Shown piece by piece: positions 44,756 through 53,756 of a stretch of DNA of 64,000 nt; the first letter of the stretch is position 1; the number at the start of each line of letters is the position of its first letter. Origin of the DNA: Microbacterium foliorum (GTDB lineage Bacteria; Actinomycetota; Actinomycetes; Actinomycetales; Microbacteriaceae); NCBI RefSeq assembly GCF_003367705.1, contig NZ_CP031425.1:3100001-3164000 (forward strand). The letters are read 5' to 3'. The notes below the pieces were generated by a model. That model was not told the origin of the DNA. It saw only the letters and a program-made list of their open reading frames with translations, and ran no database searches. The position numbers were made by a program, and so were the translations under genes.

Positions 44756-45757
44756 TCAGTACTTGCGGTCCGCCAGAACGGCCTTGGCCGCTTCTGCCGA
44801 GTCGAACGCCTCGCTCGGAACGATGATGTAGGACTCGACCGAGTCGCCGGCAAGAGCCTTCTTGACGACATCGAGTGCGGTCTCACCGAACAGCGGGTTG
44901 TACTCGTGCACGTAGCTGAGCTGACCGTCGGCGAGCGCCTGCATCGCGTTCTTGGTGCCGTCGATCGTGGCGATCTTCACGTCGGTGCCGATGACCAGAC
45001 CGGCTTCCTCTGCAGCCTGGGCTGCGCCGAGACCCATCTCGTCGTTCTGGGCGAAGACGAACTGGATGTCGTTGTTGTTGGCCTTGAGCATGGTCTCGAA
45101 GACGCTCTTGCCCTCTTCTGCCGACCAGTTGGCGGTCTGCGCGTCGACCTTGTTCAGCGTGGAGCCGCCGAGGCCCTCGTCGAAGCCCTGGTTGCGCTCG
45201 TTCACGACGCCGACACCGGCAGGACCCTCGAGGACGACGTAGTTGCCGCCGTCGGGGAACTCGGCCGCTGCCCAGGTTCCGACCTCCTTGGCGACCTCGA
45301 CGTTGTCGGGCGCGATGCGGGTGACGTACAGGCTCGTGTCGTCGGGCTCGATGCCGCGGTCGAGCAGGATCACCGGGATCTCGGCCTCCTGGGCGAGCTT
45401 GAGGGAGTCTTCCCAGCCGCTGGCCTCGGTCGCCGACAGGAGGATCACGTCGACGTCCTCGTCGACGAACGACGTGAACGCGTCGATCTGCGACTTCTGG
45501 TCGAGGTTCGTGGCGGGGGCGTACTTCAGGTTGAAGCCGGCCTCCTCCGTGAACGTGTCCTGGATGTTGCTCTCGTTCGCCTGACGCCATGCCCCTTCGG
45601 GGCCGACGGCGACGAAGCCGACCGTGGTGAGCTCGCCCGAGTCGCCGGGGGCGGCGGCGTCGTCGGTTCCTCCGGTCGAGCATGCGGCCAGACCGAGCGC
45701 GAGCGTTCCGACGGCGACGAGCCCCAGAACTGTACGAGTGCGCTTCATTGCAGACAT
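44756..45757 (-). CDS. ytfQ: Furanose-binding lipoprotein (YtfQ-like)
   Basis: A 333-residue periplasmic-binding-type lipoprotein; lipobox LAAC with Cys26. The mature part (TVGFVAVGPEGAWRQANESN, GWEDSLKLAQEAEIPVILLDR, NNDIQFVFAQNDEMGLGA) follows YtfQ closely. It captures furanose sugars for YtfR/T/YjfF. AGGAGGAG precedes the ATG at 45757. Two operators upstream (45855, 45924) place it under LacI control. First gene of a four-gene transporter operon. Confidence 0.93.
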   Translation of the reverse strand: MSAMKRTRTVLGLVAVGTLALGLAACSTGGTDDAAAPGDSGELTTVGFVAVGPEGAWRQANESNIQDTFTEEAGFNLKYAPATNLDQKSQIDAFTSFVDEDVDVILLSATEASGWEDSLKLAQEAEIPVILLDRGIEPDDTSLYVTRIAPDNVEVAKEVGTWAAAEFPDGGNYVVLEGPAGVGVVNERNQGFDEGLGGSTLNKVDAQTANWSAEEGKSVFETMLKANNNDIQFVFAQNDEMGLGAAQAAEEAGLVIGTDVKIATIDGTKNAMQALADGQLSYVHEYNPLFGETALDVVKKALAGDSVESYIIVPSEAFDSAEAAKAVLADRKY

Positions 45758-45854
45758 TTGATCTCCTCCTCGAGATTCCGGGTCGTTTCCCGGGGGTGGA
45801 CCGTGCCGGTCCGGATGTGATGACAGGACGCCTGGAGGGGCGTCGCGTGGATCA

Positions 45855-45868
45855 TGTTACCGGGAACA
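45855..45868. promoter_or_regulatory. LacI-type operator overlapping the ytfQ promoter
   Basis: TGTTACCGGGAACA, 12 of 14 positions palindromic. On the minus strand TAACAT inside it is a probable -10 box, with a TTGTGT-like -35 about 17 bases upstream. Confidence 0.72.
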
Positions 45869-45923
45869 ATTTTCGGAACACAAGCACTTCCGAAGATTCG
45901 GGGCCGCTTCGTGATGAATTCGT

Positions 45924-45937
45924 TGTTACCGGACACA
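45924..45937. promoter_or_regulatory. Second LacI-type operator of ytfQ
   Basis: TGTTACCGGACACA, 69 bases from the first operator, just after the stop of the upstream ATPase gene. A spacing of 69 bp would allow looping. Confidence 0.6.
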
Positions 45938-45939
45938 CA

Positions 45940-47481
45940 TCAGTCGTCCAGCGGATCCAGTTCCGCGGCGATCAGCTCGACGACGCTGTCTACCGTCACC
46001 GCAGGACCGTTGCTGAGCTCGCCGATCTTGTCGCGGTCCTTGATCACGACGATCCGGTCGCTGAGGCGCACGACCTCTTCGAGTTCCGAAGAGATGAAGA
46101 CCACTCCGACGCCGTCGCCGGCGAGCTGGCTGACCCGTCGCTGGATGTCGAGCTTGGCGGCGATGTCGATGCCACGGGTGGGTTCGTCGAGGATCAGCAC
46201 GTGCGGTCTGGTCGCCAGCGCACGTGCCAGCAACAGCTTCTGCTGCGTGCCCCCGGAGAGGTGGCCCGCCGGTCTCCCGAGATCCGCGGGGTCCAGGTGC
46301 AGGGTCTCGACGTAGGTGTCGGCGAGCGCCGCGATCTCCGACGGCGACAGCGGTCTCGTCCATCCCCGCAGCGCCTGCAGCGAGAGCACGATGTTCTCAC
46401 GCGCGGTGAGGTCCGCGATGATGCCGTCCGCTCTCCTGTTCTCGACCGACATCGCGATCCGGCTCTTGAGCGCAGCCGAGGGGCTCCGCAGCTGCACACG
46501 TTCGCCGTCCACCTTGAGCTGGCCGCTGTCCGCACGGAGCGATCCGCCCAGCAGCGAGGCGAGTTCGGTGCGCCCGGAGCCGCGGAGCCCCGCGAGCCCG
46601 ACGATCTCTCCCCGGTACACGTCGATGTCGGTGGGATCCAGTTCCCCGCGGCGGCCGACGCCCGTCGCCCGCAGGGCAGGTTCACCATCGGCCGCGTAGT
46701 GATGCGCCTTGCGTTCCGAGCCGAGCGCGCGCAGCGCCTCGAGGTCCTTGCCGAGCATCTGCGAGATGAGATCCGCCCGCTCGAGCTCGCGGGTGGGGGT
46801 CTCCGCGATCCGACGCCCGCCGCGCAGCACCGTCATCCGGTCGCTGATCGCGAAGGCCTGCTCGAGGAAGTGCGAGACGAACAGGATCGCGACCCCGCGG
46901 TCGCGGAGCCCCCTGATCACCCGCATCAGCAGGTCGACCTCGGGGCGGTCCAGGCTCGACGTCGGCTCGTCGAGGACGAGGATGCGGGGGTCGTCGACCA
47001 TCGAGCGGGCGAGCGCGACCAGCTGCTTCTGGGCGGGCGACAGCATCGTCATCGGCGTCCGCGGATCCATGTCGTCCAGGCCGAGCCGGGACAGTGCGTC
47101 CGCGGCATCCGCTCTCGTGCGCTTCCAGTCGATGCCGAAGCGTCCGCGGCGTTCCCGGCCGAGCATGACGTTCTCCGCCACGCTCAGAGTCGGGCCGAGC
47201 TGGGTCTCCTGGAACACCGTCGCGATGCCCGCAGCCCGCGCATCGGCGACGCCGGAGAACCGACGCTCCTCCCCTGCGACGACGACGGTGCCGGCGACCG
47301 GGGTGCGCGTTCCGGTGAGCACGCCGATCAGCGTCGACTTGCCGGCACCGTTCTCGCCCATCAGCGCATGCACCTCGCCGGGGAACAGCCGGAAGTCGAT
47401 GTCGTCGAGCGCGACGACATCGGAGAACTCGACGCGGATGCCGGTGAGTTCGACGATCGGGGCGGGGGCGCGCGTCGGCAT
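45940..47481 (-). CDS. Second sugar ABC ATPase, unpaired
   Basis: A 513-residue double ATPase closely related to YtfR. Domain 1 Walker A MGENGAGKST (42-50) and LDEPTSSLD; domain 2 GLRGSGRTEL, LSGGTQQKLLLARALA and LILDEPTRGID. It has no permease or binding protein of its own; the next genes downstream are ytfQ-R-T-yjfF behind separate operators. Its ATG overlaps the LacI stop (TGATG). It may be an alternative motor for YtfT/YjfF, or serve a transporter encoded elsewhere. Confidence 0.88.
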   Translation of the reverse strand: MPTRAPAPIVELTGIRVEFSDVVALDDIDFRLFPGEVHALMGENGAGKSTLIGVLTGTRTPVAGTVVVAGEERRFSGVADARAAGIATVFQETQLGPTLSVAENVMLGRERRGRFGIDWKRTRADAADALSRLGLDDMDPRTPMTMLSPAQKQLVALARSMVDDPRILVLDEPTSSLDRPEVDLLMRVIRGLRDRGVAILFVSHFLEQAFAISDRMTVLRGGRRIAETPTRELERADLISQMLGKDLEALRALGSERKAHHYAADGEPALRATGVGRRGELDPTDIDVYRGEIVGLAGLRGSGRTELASLLGGSLRADSGQLKVDGERVQLRSPSAALKSRIAMSVENRRADGIIADLTARENIVLSLQALRGWTRPLSPSEIAALADTYVETLHLDPADLGRPAGHLSGGTQQKLLLARALATRPHVLILDEPTRGIDIAAKLDIQRRVSQLAGDGVGVVFISSELEEVVRLSDRIVVIKDRDKIGELSNGPAVTVDSVVELIAAELDPLDD

Positions 47482-48500
47482 CAGCGCACCTGCCGTGGAG
47501 CGGCGCTGGAACCGCGGGCGACGAGTTCGGTCGGGATCCGCGTCAGCTTCGGCAGCTCGCGCTCCTCGAGAGCAGCGCGGAGCATCTCGACGACGGCGGC
47601 GCCGAGAGCGGCGAAGTCCTGCCTGACCGTGGTCAGTGGCGGCAGGAAGTGGCGGGCGAGCGGTACGTCGTCGAAGCCGACGACGCTGAGGTCCTTGGGA
47701 ACCTCGAATCCGCGGTCGTGCAGGCCGTGGATGAGGCCGATCGCCATGTCGTCGTTCGCCACGAACACTGCCGTGTAATCGGGCAGCCGGGTGAGACCCT
47801 TCGCGAAGTCGTAGGTGAAGTCGGCCGTCCAGTCGCCGACGACGATGGGGCGCTCGCGGATGCCCCAGGACTTGGCCCTGGTGTGGAACGCGCGTTCGCG
47901 GGCCCTGGCGTCGAGCCAGTCGAGCGGACCGGCGATATGGAGGATGTCGCGATGCCCGAGGGCGACGAGATGATCCACCACGAGCGAGGTGCCCGCGTGC
48001 TGATCGATCGAGACCGTGAGGAAGGTGGGGTCGGCATCCGCCTTGACGACGAGCATGGGAACACTCAGCGAGATGCGCCGGAGCGCCGCCACCGACGATG
48101 ACCGGGGAGCGATCACGCACAGCGCGTCGACCCCCTGGGTGGTGAGGTTGTCGACCGCGTCCTGCGGCGTCAGGGTGTCGCCCTCATGCAGGGCGACGGC
48201 GCTGACCGAGTAGCCCGAGGTGCGCGCGGCCATCTCGACGGCACGCAGGATGCTGGTGGGCCCGAACGACACGGCGCTCTCGATGATGACGCCGATGCGG
48301 TGGGTGCGCTGGGTGGCGAGAGCCCTGGCCACCATGTTCGGGCGGTAGTCGAGCTCTTCGATCGCCTCGAGCACGCGCCGACGCGTGTCGGGCTTGATGT
48401 TCGGATGACCGTTGAGCACCCGCGACACCGTCATGTGCGAGACACCGGCGAGATCTGCCACGTGGCGGATGCCGGGCTTGTCGGAGCCGAGGCTGGCCAT
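47481..48500 (-). CDS. LacI-family regulator of the arabinogalactan regulon (candidate)
   Basis: A 339-residue LacI protein; head GIRHVADLAGVSHMTVSRVL, then NGHPNI; effector domain RIGVIIESAVSFGPTSILRA, LSVVGFDDVPLARHFLPPLT. GGAGG lies five bases before ATG 48500 (GTG 48506 is less likely). A TGTTACCGAGAACA operator precedes it, suggesting autoregulation, and like sites occur before ytfQ, the WxL cluster and GH43 genes. Its recognition helix is the same as in the LacI at 52618. Confidence 0.9.
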   Translation of the reverse strand: MASLGSDKPGIRHVADLAGVSHMTVSRVLNGHPNIKPDTRRRVLEAIEELDYRPNMVARALATQRTHRIGVIIESAVSFGPTSILRAVEMAARTSGYSVSAVALHEGDTLTPQDAVDNLTTQGVDALCVIAPRSSSVAALRRISLSVPMLVVKADADPTFLTVSIDQHAGTSLVVDHLVALGHRDILHIAGPLDWLDARARERAFHTRAKSWGIRERPIVVGDWTADFTYDFAKGLTRLPDYTAVFVANDDMAIGLIHGLHDRGFEVPKDLSVVGFDDVPLARHFLPPLTTVRQDFAALGAAVVEMLRAALEERELPKLTRIPTELVARGSSAAPRQVR

Positions 48501-48530
48501 GAGCACCTCCGTCGGTCCCGCCTGCAGAGA

Positions 48531-48544
48531 TGTTACCGAGAACA
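48531..48544. promoter_or_regulatory. LacI-type operator before the lacI gene
   Basis: TGTTACCGAGAACA. On the minus strand TAACAT within it is a likely -10, with TTGCAC 18 bases upstream as -35. Confidence 0.7.
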
Positions 48545-48576
48545 GCGTCAGGCGTGCAATCGGCGGATGCGACGCG

Positions 48577-48609
48577 CCGGGCCCCGTCGCGCATGTCGAC
48601 GGAGCCCGG
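48577..48609 (-). terminator. Terminator hairpin after the GH30-type gene
   Basis: CCGGGCCCCGTCG and CGACGGAGCCCGG form a 13-bp stem (one wobble pair, 7-base loop) 17 bases after the stop of the large hydrolase gene. Confidence 0.6.
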
Positions 48610-48626
48610 TCTTCCGGTGCATTCGC

Positions 48627-51600
48627 TCAGCGGCAGGAACCCGGCAGGTACGCCACCTGCACGCTCTCGGTGACGCGGGTGCCACCGGCATCCGCGGCCA
48701 GGTCCACCTGCACGCTGCCCGCGGGGAACGAGGCGAGCCTGGTGGCCTGCGCGATCGCCGCGGGGCGGGCGCCCGGCTCCACTCCGACGAGCGACTTCGT
48801 GCCGTACGGCGTCGTCAGCGTGATGTCGGTGGCGACGTCTCCCGTGTTGGTGACCGAGAGCACCAGCTGCGCCTTGCCGGCGACACAGCGCACGGTGCTC
48901 GCGACGGTCGCGCTGAGCGACGGCTCCACGGCCTCCACGAAGGCGAGCGTGTAGGTGCGCGTCGCACCGGACGGCGCCGTGACGACGATCGTCGCCTCGC
49001 TGTCGGCCTCCGGCTGCGAGACCTGCACCGACGCGGCACGGTCGACGGCGACGGCACGCACGACCGGTCGCTCGTCCGCGGCCCACGGCACCTCGTACTC
49101 GGTGGTCTCGGGCGAGAACGCGGACAGCGGCGTGCCGTCGAGCGACACCGCGGCGAGCGCGGAGACCACGGAGACCCCGGGCGCCGAGGCGGAGAGCTCG
49201 ACCTCGGACACGACCAGGTGGGTCGCGGAGCGGGCGTTCATCACGACCCGAACGGCATCCGCCTGCACGCCCTTCATCGGCACCTCGACGATCGGTGCCG
49301 TGCCGTCGGCGGGCACGGGCACATCGACGGCACCGAGCGACGTCCATGCGCCGGTTCCCAGGCGGTACTCGACCGACAGCGACTGGGGCCAGGTGTTCGA
49401 CGAGCCGTCCTTGTAGAAGAAGAGCTTCGCGTTCTGCATGGTCGAGCTCGCGGCGAGCGCGTAGGTCAGCGTGTCCTGCGCGTTCTTGGTGCCGGACTTC
49501 CAGTTCGACCAGCCCTTGTCGGTCGTCACCCCGTTCTTGGTGCGGTCGACGCCGTAGCTCGAGCTTTCGGTGAACGTGGCGGATGCCGTGCTCGCCGGCG
49601 CCACGTTCGCCGCGGTCGGCTCGGTGACGATCACCGACAGCGTCGCCGACAGTGCGGCGCCGCCCGGCGCCTGCGCGGTTCCGGGAACCGTGACGACGCC
49701 CGGGTTCGCGAACGACGCGGTCGAGATGTCGCCCCAGTTCCAGGTCACGGCGGTGTCGATCCGCTGATCGGTCGCGCCGATGAGCGCGGGCACCGTGGCG
49801 GGAGCGGACGCCTGCACGGTCGTGAGCGGCGCTCCGGCGTAGGTCGTGACGGACACGGGCTCGGTGAAGCCGACACTGCCGATCTCGATCGTCGCTGTCG
49901 CCTGGAAGGACGCACCGAACAGGTCGGTGCCGGAGCCGACCACGGTGCGGGTGCCCGGCGTCGCCCAGTCGACCCCGGTCGTCGCCCACGACACCGCGGC
50001 CGTACGCTCGATGCCGCCGCGGTACACCAGCGTGACGGTGGCGGGGAGCGCGGGGGCGACGCCGGTCGCCGTGCCCGTCGCGACGTCCTTCACCGAGAGC
50101 ATCTCGGTGTCGGCGAGGGTCCACCGCTGGTTCGAGCCGTCGTTCGACGTCCACAGCCCCACGCTCGCACCGTCGGCGCTGCTCTGACCATTGACGTCGA
50201 GCACCCGCTCGTTCGAGACGCTGAGCAGTGAGAACGTGGTGCCGTCGGTGGTCGACGAGATCCACTGCAGAGCCGGGTCGGATGCCGCATCCTCGGCACT
50301 CGCGCTGACGACGGCGACCGCGCCACCGGACTCGGCGAGGTAGCGCCCGTCGCCCGCGCGCAGCGCGAACCGATGACGGTCGGTGCCCTCGCCCGCGAGG
50401 CTCTGCACGGTCCAGGTCTGCGCGGCGGCGGCATCCGCAGTGGTGGCCGAGGTGCGGATGACCGCACCCGCACCGCTCGCAGCCAGCGCCTTGCCGCTCT
50501 GCACGCCGAAGAGCTGGTAGCTGTGGCCGTCGCGCAGCGCCGTGGCGGACTCCGCGACGCCCGAGACGCCGGCGACGAGGAGCGTGGTGACCGATTTCGC
50601 GGGCACCGTGATCGTCGCGGTGCGGGTCGTGGAGTCGACCGCCACGGCGGTGCCCTGCACCAGCGCGTTGCTCTCGGGGTCCTCGGTCGTGGACTGCGTG
50701 GTCACGATCGGGGTCACCGTGGCACCGGCATCCACGGAGCCGAAGCGCGAGAGGTCGACCGTGATCCGACGCTCGGTGGGCTCGGAGTTCACGTGCACGA
50801 GCGTCAGACCGTCGCCGTCGGCGTCGACCGCAGCGGTGGTCTGCGTGTTGTCGGTCGGGATCAGCGCGTCACCGGGCTGGATGTAGTGCGTGAAGTTGCG
50901 CACGGTGTTGTACTTCGCATTGGTCTGCACCTGGCAGCTCGGGTCGGCCTCGCCGTCGGCGATGCGTCGCTCGGAGTCGCCGTCGGCATTGCAGTCGAAG
51001 TCGACGAACACAGAACCCCAGTTCTTGTCCTCGACCTTCTCCATGTTGTACGTGTCCTCGACCGGCTGCCAGAAGACCCAGGCGTTCGGCTCGAGCTCGC
51101 GCAGGTCGTCGACGATGCGACCGGCCATGCCGAGACCGTTCTCGATGTTGGTGAGGTTGTACCCGGTTCCGTCCCAGTCGCCCTCGACCTCGCTCATCCA
51201 GAGCGGCTTGCCCGCACTCTTCGCGATATCACGCACCACGAGCCGGCCCGAGGTGCCGTAGGTGTGCACGTTCAGCTGTGCGACCTCGGACTTCGCCTCA
51301 TCGCTCCAGGCGTTCCAGTTCGTCGCAAAGATGCCGGGGTTGGTCTCATCCATCGCCGAGATCGGAACGTCGGTGGTGGTGCCGGCCTCGGCCAGCCGCG
51401 CGGCGAGGACCTTGATCATCTGGTCCTGCGCGACGGGCCCGACATGCGCGCCCTCCTGGCGGCTCGCCGAGGTGGGCCAGCCGTTGCCGCCCAGCGTCGT
51501 GGACCAGTAGTTCGTGTTCGGCTCGTTGAACGGGTCGAGGCTCTCGAAGTCGATCCCGTGCTCCTGCTCGATGCGTTCGACCACCGTGACGAGGTAGTCG

Positions 51601-52199
51601 GCGAACGCCTCCATGTCGGCCGGTGCCAGCTGCTCGCTGGTCCCGTTGCCGATGCCACCGGACACGTAGCCGCTCTGGGTGAGGAAGTAGGGCGGGGAGT
51701 TGCTGAACGCCTCCCAGTGCGTGATCTTGTCCTTGAGCGCGTCGATCCACCAGCGCTGCGTGGCATCCGCCTCGAAGTCGTAGCTCGCCGGGTCGTCGCC
51801 ATTCCAGGCCGCGCGGTAGTCGGCACGGTCGGCGTAGGTCGAGCTGGCCAGATCGGGGTTCCACCAGCCGTCGACCGCCCCGCCGGGACGCAGGTAGCCG
51901 GGCACATCGGTGGCGTTGCCCCCGCCGATGTTGTACCGGGCGATGTTGAGGTTGAGCCCGTCCTCGCCGAAGACCTTGTCGAGCAGGTCCTGACGGACGT
52001 CGTCCGGATAGCCGCCCGTGGCGTTGGCGAACCAGACCAGGCTGGTCCCCCAGCCCTCGAAAGGCTCGGAGGCGTACGCCGGGTTGGGCGTGATCGTCAG
52101 GGGGACGGCGGCCGCGACGGCCGCGGGGCTGCCCGCGACCAGCATGCCGGCGGCGATGACGCCGATCCCGAACGCGGAAATGGTTCTCTTCGACTTCAT
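48627..52199 (-). CDS. Secreted multidomain GH30-type hydrolase (beta-1,6-galactanase-like)
   Basis: A 1190-residue secreted enzyme. Signal peptide about 1-30 (ends AAVAAA). The catalytic barrel (about 35-560) starts FEGWGTSLVWFANATGGYPD, as in GH30 endo-beta-1,6-galactanases; acid/base Glu226 is in DPFNEPNTNYW and nucleophile Glu337 in LWMSEVEGDW. A ricin-type trefoil follows (about 570-720, DVNGQSSADGASVGLWTSN), then two Ig-like domains, a galactose-binding-like domain (about 905-1050), a cadherin-like strand domain and a C-terminal RCVAGK module (about 1110-1190) shared with both GH43 enzymes. Probably trims arabinogalactan side chains. Confidence 0.88.
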   Translation of the reverse strand: MKSKRTISAFGIGVIAAGMLVAGSPAAVAAAVPLTITPNPAYASEPFEGWGTSLVWFANATGGYPDDVRQDLLDKVFGEDGLNLNIARYNIGGGNATDVPGYLRPGGAVDGWWNPDLASSTYADRADYRAAWNGDDPASYDFEADATQRWWIDALKDKITHWEAFSNSPPYFLTQSGYVSGGIGNGTSEQLAPADMEAFADYLVTVVERIEQEHGIDFESLDPFNEPNTNYWSTTLGGNGWPTSASRQEGAHVGPVAQDQMIKVLAARLAEAGTTTDVPISAMDETNPGIFATNWNAWSDEAKSEVAQLNVHTYGTSGRLVVRDIAKSAGKPLWMSEVEGDWDGTGYNLTNIENGLGMAGRIVDDLRELEPNAWVFWQPVEDTYNMEKVEDKNWGSVFVDFDCNADGDSERRIADGEADPSCQVQTNAKYNTVRNFTHYIQPGDALIPTDNTQTTAAVDADGDGLTLVHVNSEPTERRITVDLSRFGSVDAGATVTPIVTTQSTTEDPESNALVQGTAVAVDSTTRTATITVPAKSVTTLLVAGVSGVAESATALRDGHSYQLFGVQSGKALAASGAGAVIRTSATTADAAAAQTWTVQSLAGEGTDRHRFALRAGDGRYLAESGGAVAVVSASAEDAASDPALQWISSTTDGTTFSLLSVSNERVLDVNGQSSADGASVGLWTSNDGSNQRWTLADTEMLSVKDVATGTATGVAPALPATVTLVYRGGIERTAAVSWATTGVDWATPGTRTVVGSGTDLFGASFQATATIEIGSVGFTEPVSVTTYAGAPLTTVQASAPATVPALIGATDQRIDTAVTWNWGDISTASFANPGVVTVPGTAQAPGGAALSATLSVIVTEPTAANVAPASTASATFTESSSYGVDRTKNGVTTDKGWSNWKSGTKNAQDTLTYALAASSTMQNAKLFFYKDGSSNTWPQSLSVEYRLGTGAWTSLGAVDVPVPADGTAPIVEVPMKGVQADAVRVVMNARSATHLVVSEVELSASAPGVSVVSALAAVSLDGTPLSAFSPETTEYEVPWAADERPVVRAVAVDRAASVQVSQPEADSEATIVVTAPSGATRTYTLAFVEAVEPSLSATVASTVRCVAGKAQLVLSVTNTGDVATDITLTTPYGTKSLVGVEPGARPAAIAQATRLASFPAGSVQVDLAADAGGTRVTESVQVAYLPGSCR

Positions 52200-52216
52200 C
52201 GTCTGTCCTCAGAGTG

Positions 52217-52277
52217 TGTTGACGTCAACAGTGAGCGGTAACAATGAGCATAGAGAAGCAGTGTGTCGACGTCAACA
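52217..52277 (-). promoter_or_regulatory. Promoter with three operators for the GH30-type gene
   Basis: On the minus strand TTGACG (52270-52275) and TATGCT (52247-52252) make a promoter with a 17-base spacer. Three operator-like palindromes lie here: TGTCGACGTCAACA (52264-52277, over the -35), a TGTTACCGCTCACT site (52230-52243) and a perfect TGTTGACGTCAACA (52217-52230). Confidence 0.75.
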
Positions 52278-52385
52278 GTCGGCGCAGGGCAGGTCGCGAG
52301 TCGCCGCATCCGCCCGCCCGAAGCGACAAGTCGCGACGTCTACGCCGCAGGACAGGACGCGAAGCGCCGCATCTGCAGAGTCGAA

Positions 52386-52592
52386 GCGACCAGTTGCGAC
52401 GTGCGTAAGCGACCAGTTGCGACGTGCGGAGGCGACCAGTTGCGACGTGCGTAGGCGACCAGTTGCGACGTGCGTAGGCGACCAGTTGCGACGTGCGGAG
52501 GCGACCAGTTGCGACGTGCGGAGGCGACCGGTTGCGACGTGCGGAGGCGACCAGTTGCGACGTGCGGAGGCGACCAGGGGCGACGGGCCGCG
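52386..52592. repeat. Nine-copy 23-bp tandem array
   Basis: GCGACCAGTTGCGACGTGCG begins at 52386, 52409, 52432, 52455, 52478, 52501, 52524, 52547 and 52570; the last copy decays. Only the base or two before GGCGACC varies (GTA or GGA). Degenerate relatives extend up to about 52310. It lies between the LacI gene end and the operators of the GH30-type gene; no gene is present in this 418-bp gap. Confidence 0.88.
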
Positions 52593-52617
52593 ACCGGGTG
52601 GACGCGGCGGCGAGAGT

Positions 52618-53643
52618 TCAGACCCGAGGTGCGGCTGTCGAGGCCCGCACCCGGAGCTCGGGCTGGATCAGCTCGCGCTCCCCGGTCTCCTCGCCCTCGA
52701 TCGCGGCGAGCAGCTCGCCGATGACGACCTCACCCAGCAGCGCGAAGTGCTGACGCACCGTGGTGAGCGGGGGCTGGTAGTGCCGCGCGTCCGGCACGTC
52801 GTCGAACCCGACGACGCTCACGTCCTCCGGCACACGGATGCCGCGCTCGGCCAGCCCGTGCATGAGCCCGAGCGCCATCTGGTCATTGGCGACGAAGACC
52901 GCGGTCGCCTCCCCGAGTTCCAGCTCGCGGCCGAAGGCGTATCCGGAGTCCGACGACCAGTCGCCGATGAGCGGCGGCACGACGGGCAGCCCCTCCTCCT
53001 CGAGCGCCGCCTGCCAGGCCTCGGTGCGGGCCTTCGCATCGAACCAGTCGGGTGGGCCCGCGATGTGCAGGATCGTGCGATGTCCGAGGTCGATCAGATG
53101 ACGCACCGCCGCCGTCGCCCCGGCGCGCTGGTCTACGGATGCCGTGTGCATCTGCTCGTCCGGCTCCTCCTTGACGACCAGTGTGGGCAAGGCGATCGCC
53201 TGCTGGCGCAGCAGATCGAGGGAAGAGGCGCGCGGCGCGATCACGCACAGGGCGTCCACACCCTGGGTGACGAGTTCGACGACGCCCGCATCGACCCGGC
53301 GACCGTCGGCATCGCCCACCGAGAAGCTGCTCACGGCATAGCCATTCTGCCTCGCGGCGACCTCGATCGCTCGCAGGACGCTGCTCGGTCCGTAGAAGCC
53401 GGGGTTGTCGACGATGACGCCGATCCGCATGGCCCGGTTGGTCGCGAGGGCACGGGCGATCGAACTGCGCGTGTAGTGCATCTCGTCGATCGCCGTCATC
53501 ACCTTGTCCCTGGTGGATGCGCGGATGTTCGGGTGACCGTTGAGCACGCGCGACACCGTCATGTGCGAGACACCTGCGCGATCGGCGACGTCGTAGATGC
53601 TCGGCTTGCGTGGCCCGCCGGCAGATGCGGAATCGGTGGTCAT
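52618..53643 (-). CDS. LacI-family regulator, paralogue of the 47481 LacI
   Basis: A 341-residue LacI protein: head SIYDVADRAGVSHMTVSRVL then NGHPNI, effector domain RIGVIVDNPGFYGPSSVLRA, VSVVGFDDVPDARHYQPPLT. GGGGGG-rich leader precedes ATG 53643. It lies between the WxL cluster and the GH30-type gene. The helix-turn-helix is the same as in the LacI at 47481-48500 across GVSHMTVSRVLNGHPNI, so the two may share operators while sensing different sugars. Confidence 0.9.
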   Translation of the reverse strand: MTTDSASAGGPRKPSIYDVADRAGVSHMTVSRVLNGHPNIRASTRDKVMTAIDEMHYTRSSIARALATNRAMRIGVIVDNPGFYGPSSVLRAIEVAARQNGYAVSSFSVGDADGRRVDAGVVELVTQGVDALCVIAPRASSLDLLRQQAIALPTLVVKEEPDEQMHTASVDQRAGATAAVRHLIDLGHRTILHIAGPPDWFDAKARTEAWQAALEEEGLPVVPPLIGDWSSDSGYAFGRELELGEATAVFVANDQMALGLMHGLAERGIRVPEDVSVVGFDDVPDARHYQPPLTTVRQHFALLGEVVIGELLAAIEGEETGERELIQPELRVRASTAAPRV

Positions 53644-53756
53644 GAAGCCCCCCTCGCACGATGACCGCGAACGGTACAACGATAGTGCGCGAGGGGCGCG
53701 TTCGCCGGATGCCGGCCACGGCGACTTTCGACGGACCGGCGCACCAGAGTGAGGGC

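Noticed and set aside
52386-52592. Plasmid-type replication origin with iterons
   Set aside because: No replication initiator, no AT-rich region and an ordinary chromosomal gene setting.
53661-53756. Further TGTTACCG-type operator before the LacI gene at 52618
   Set aside because: The TTGTACCGTTCG sequence at about 53671-53682 is not palindromic enough to call.
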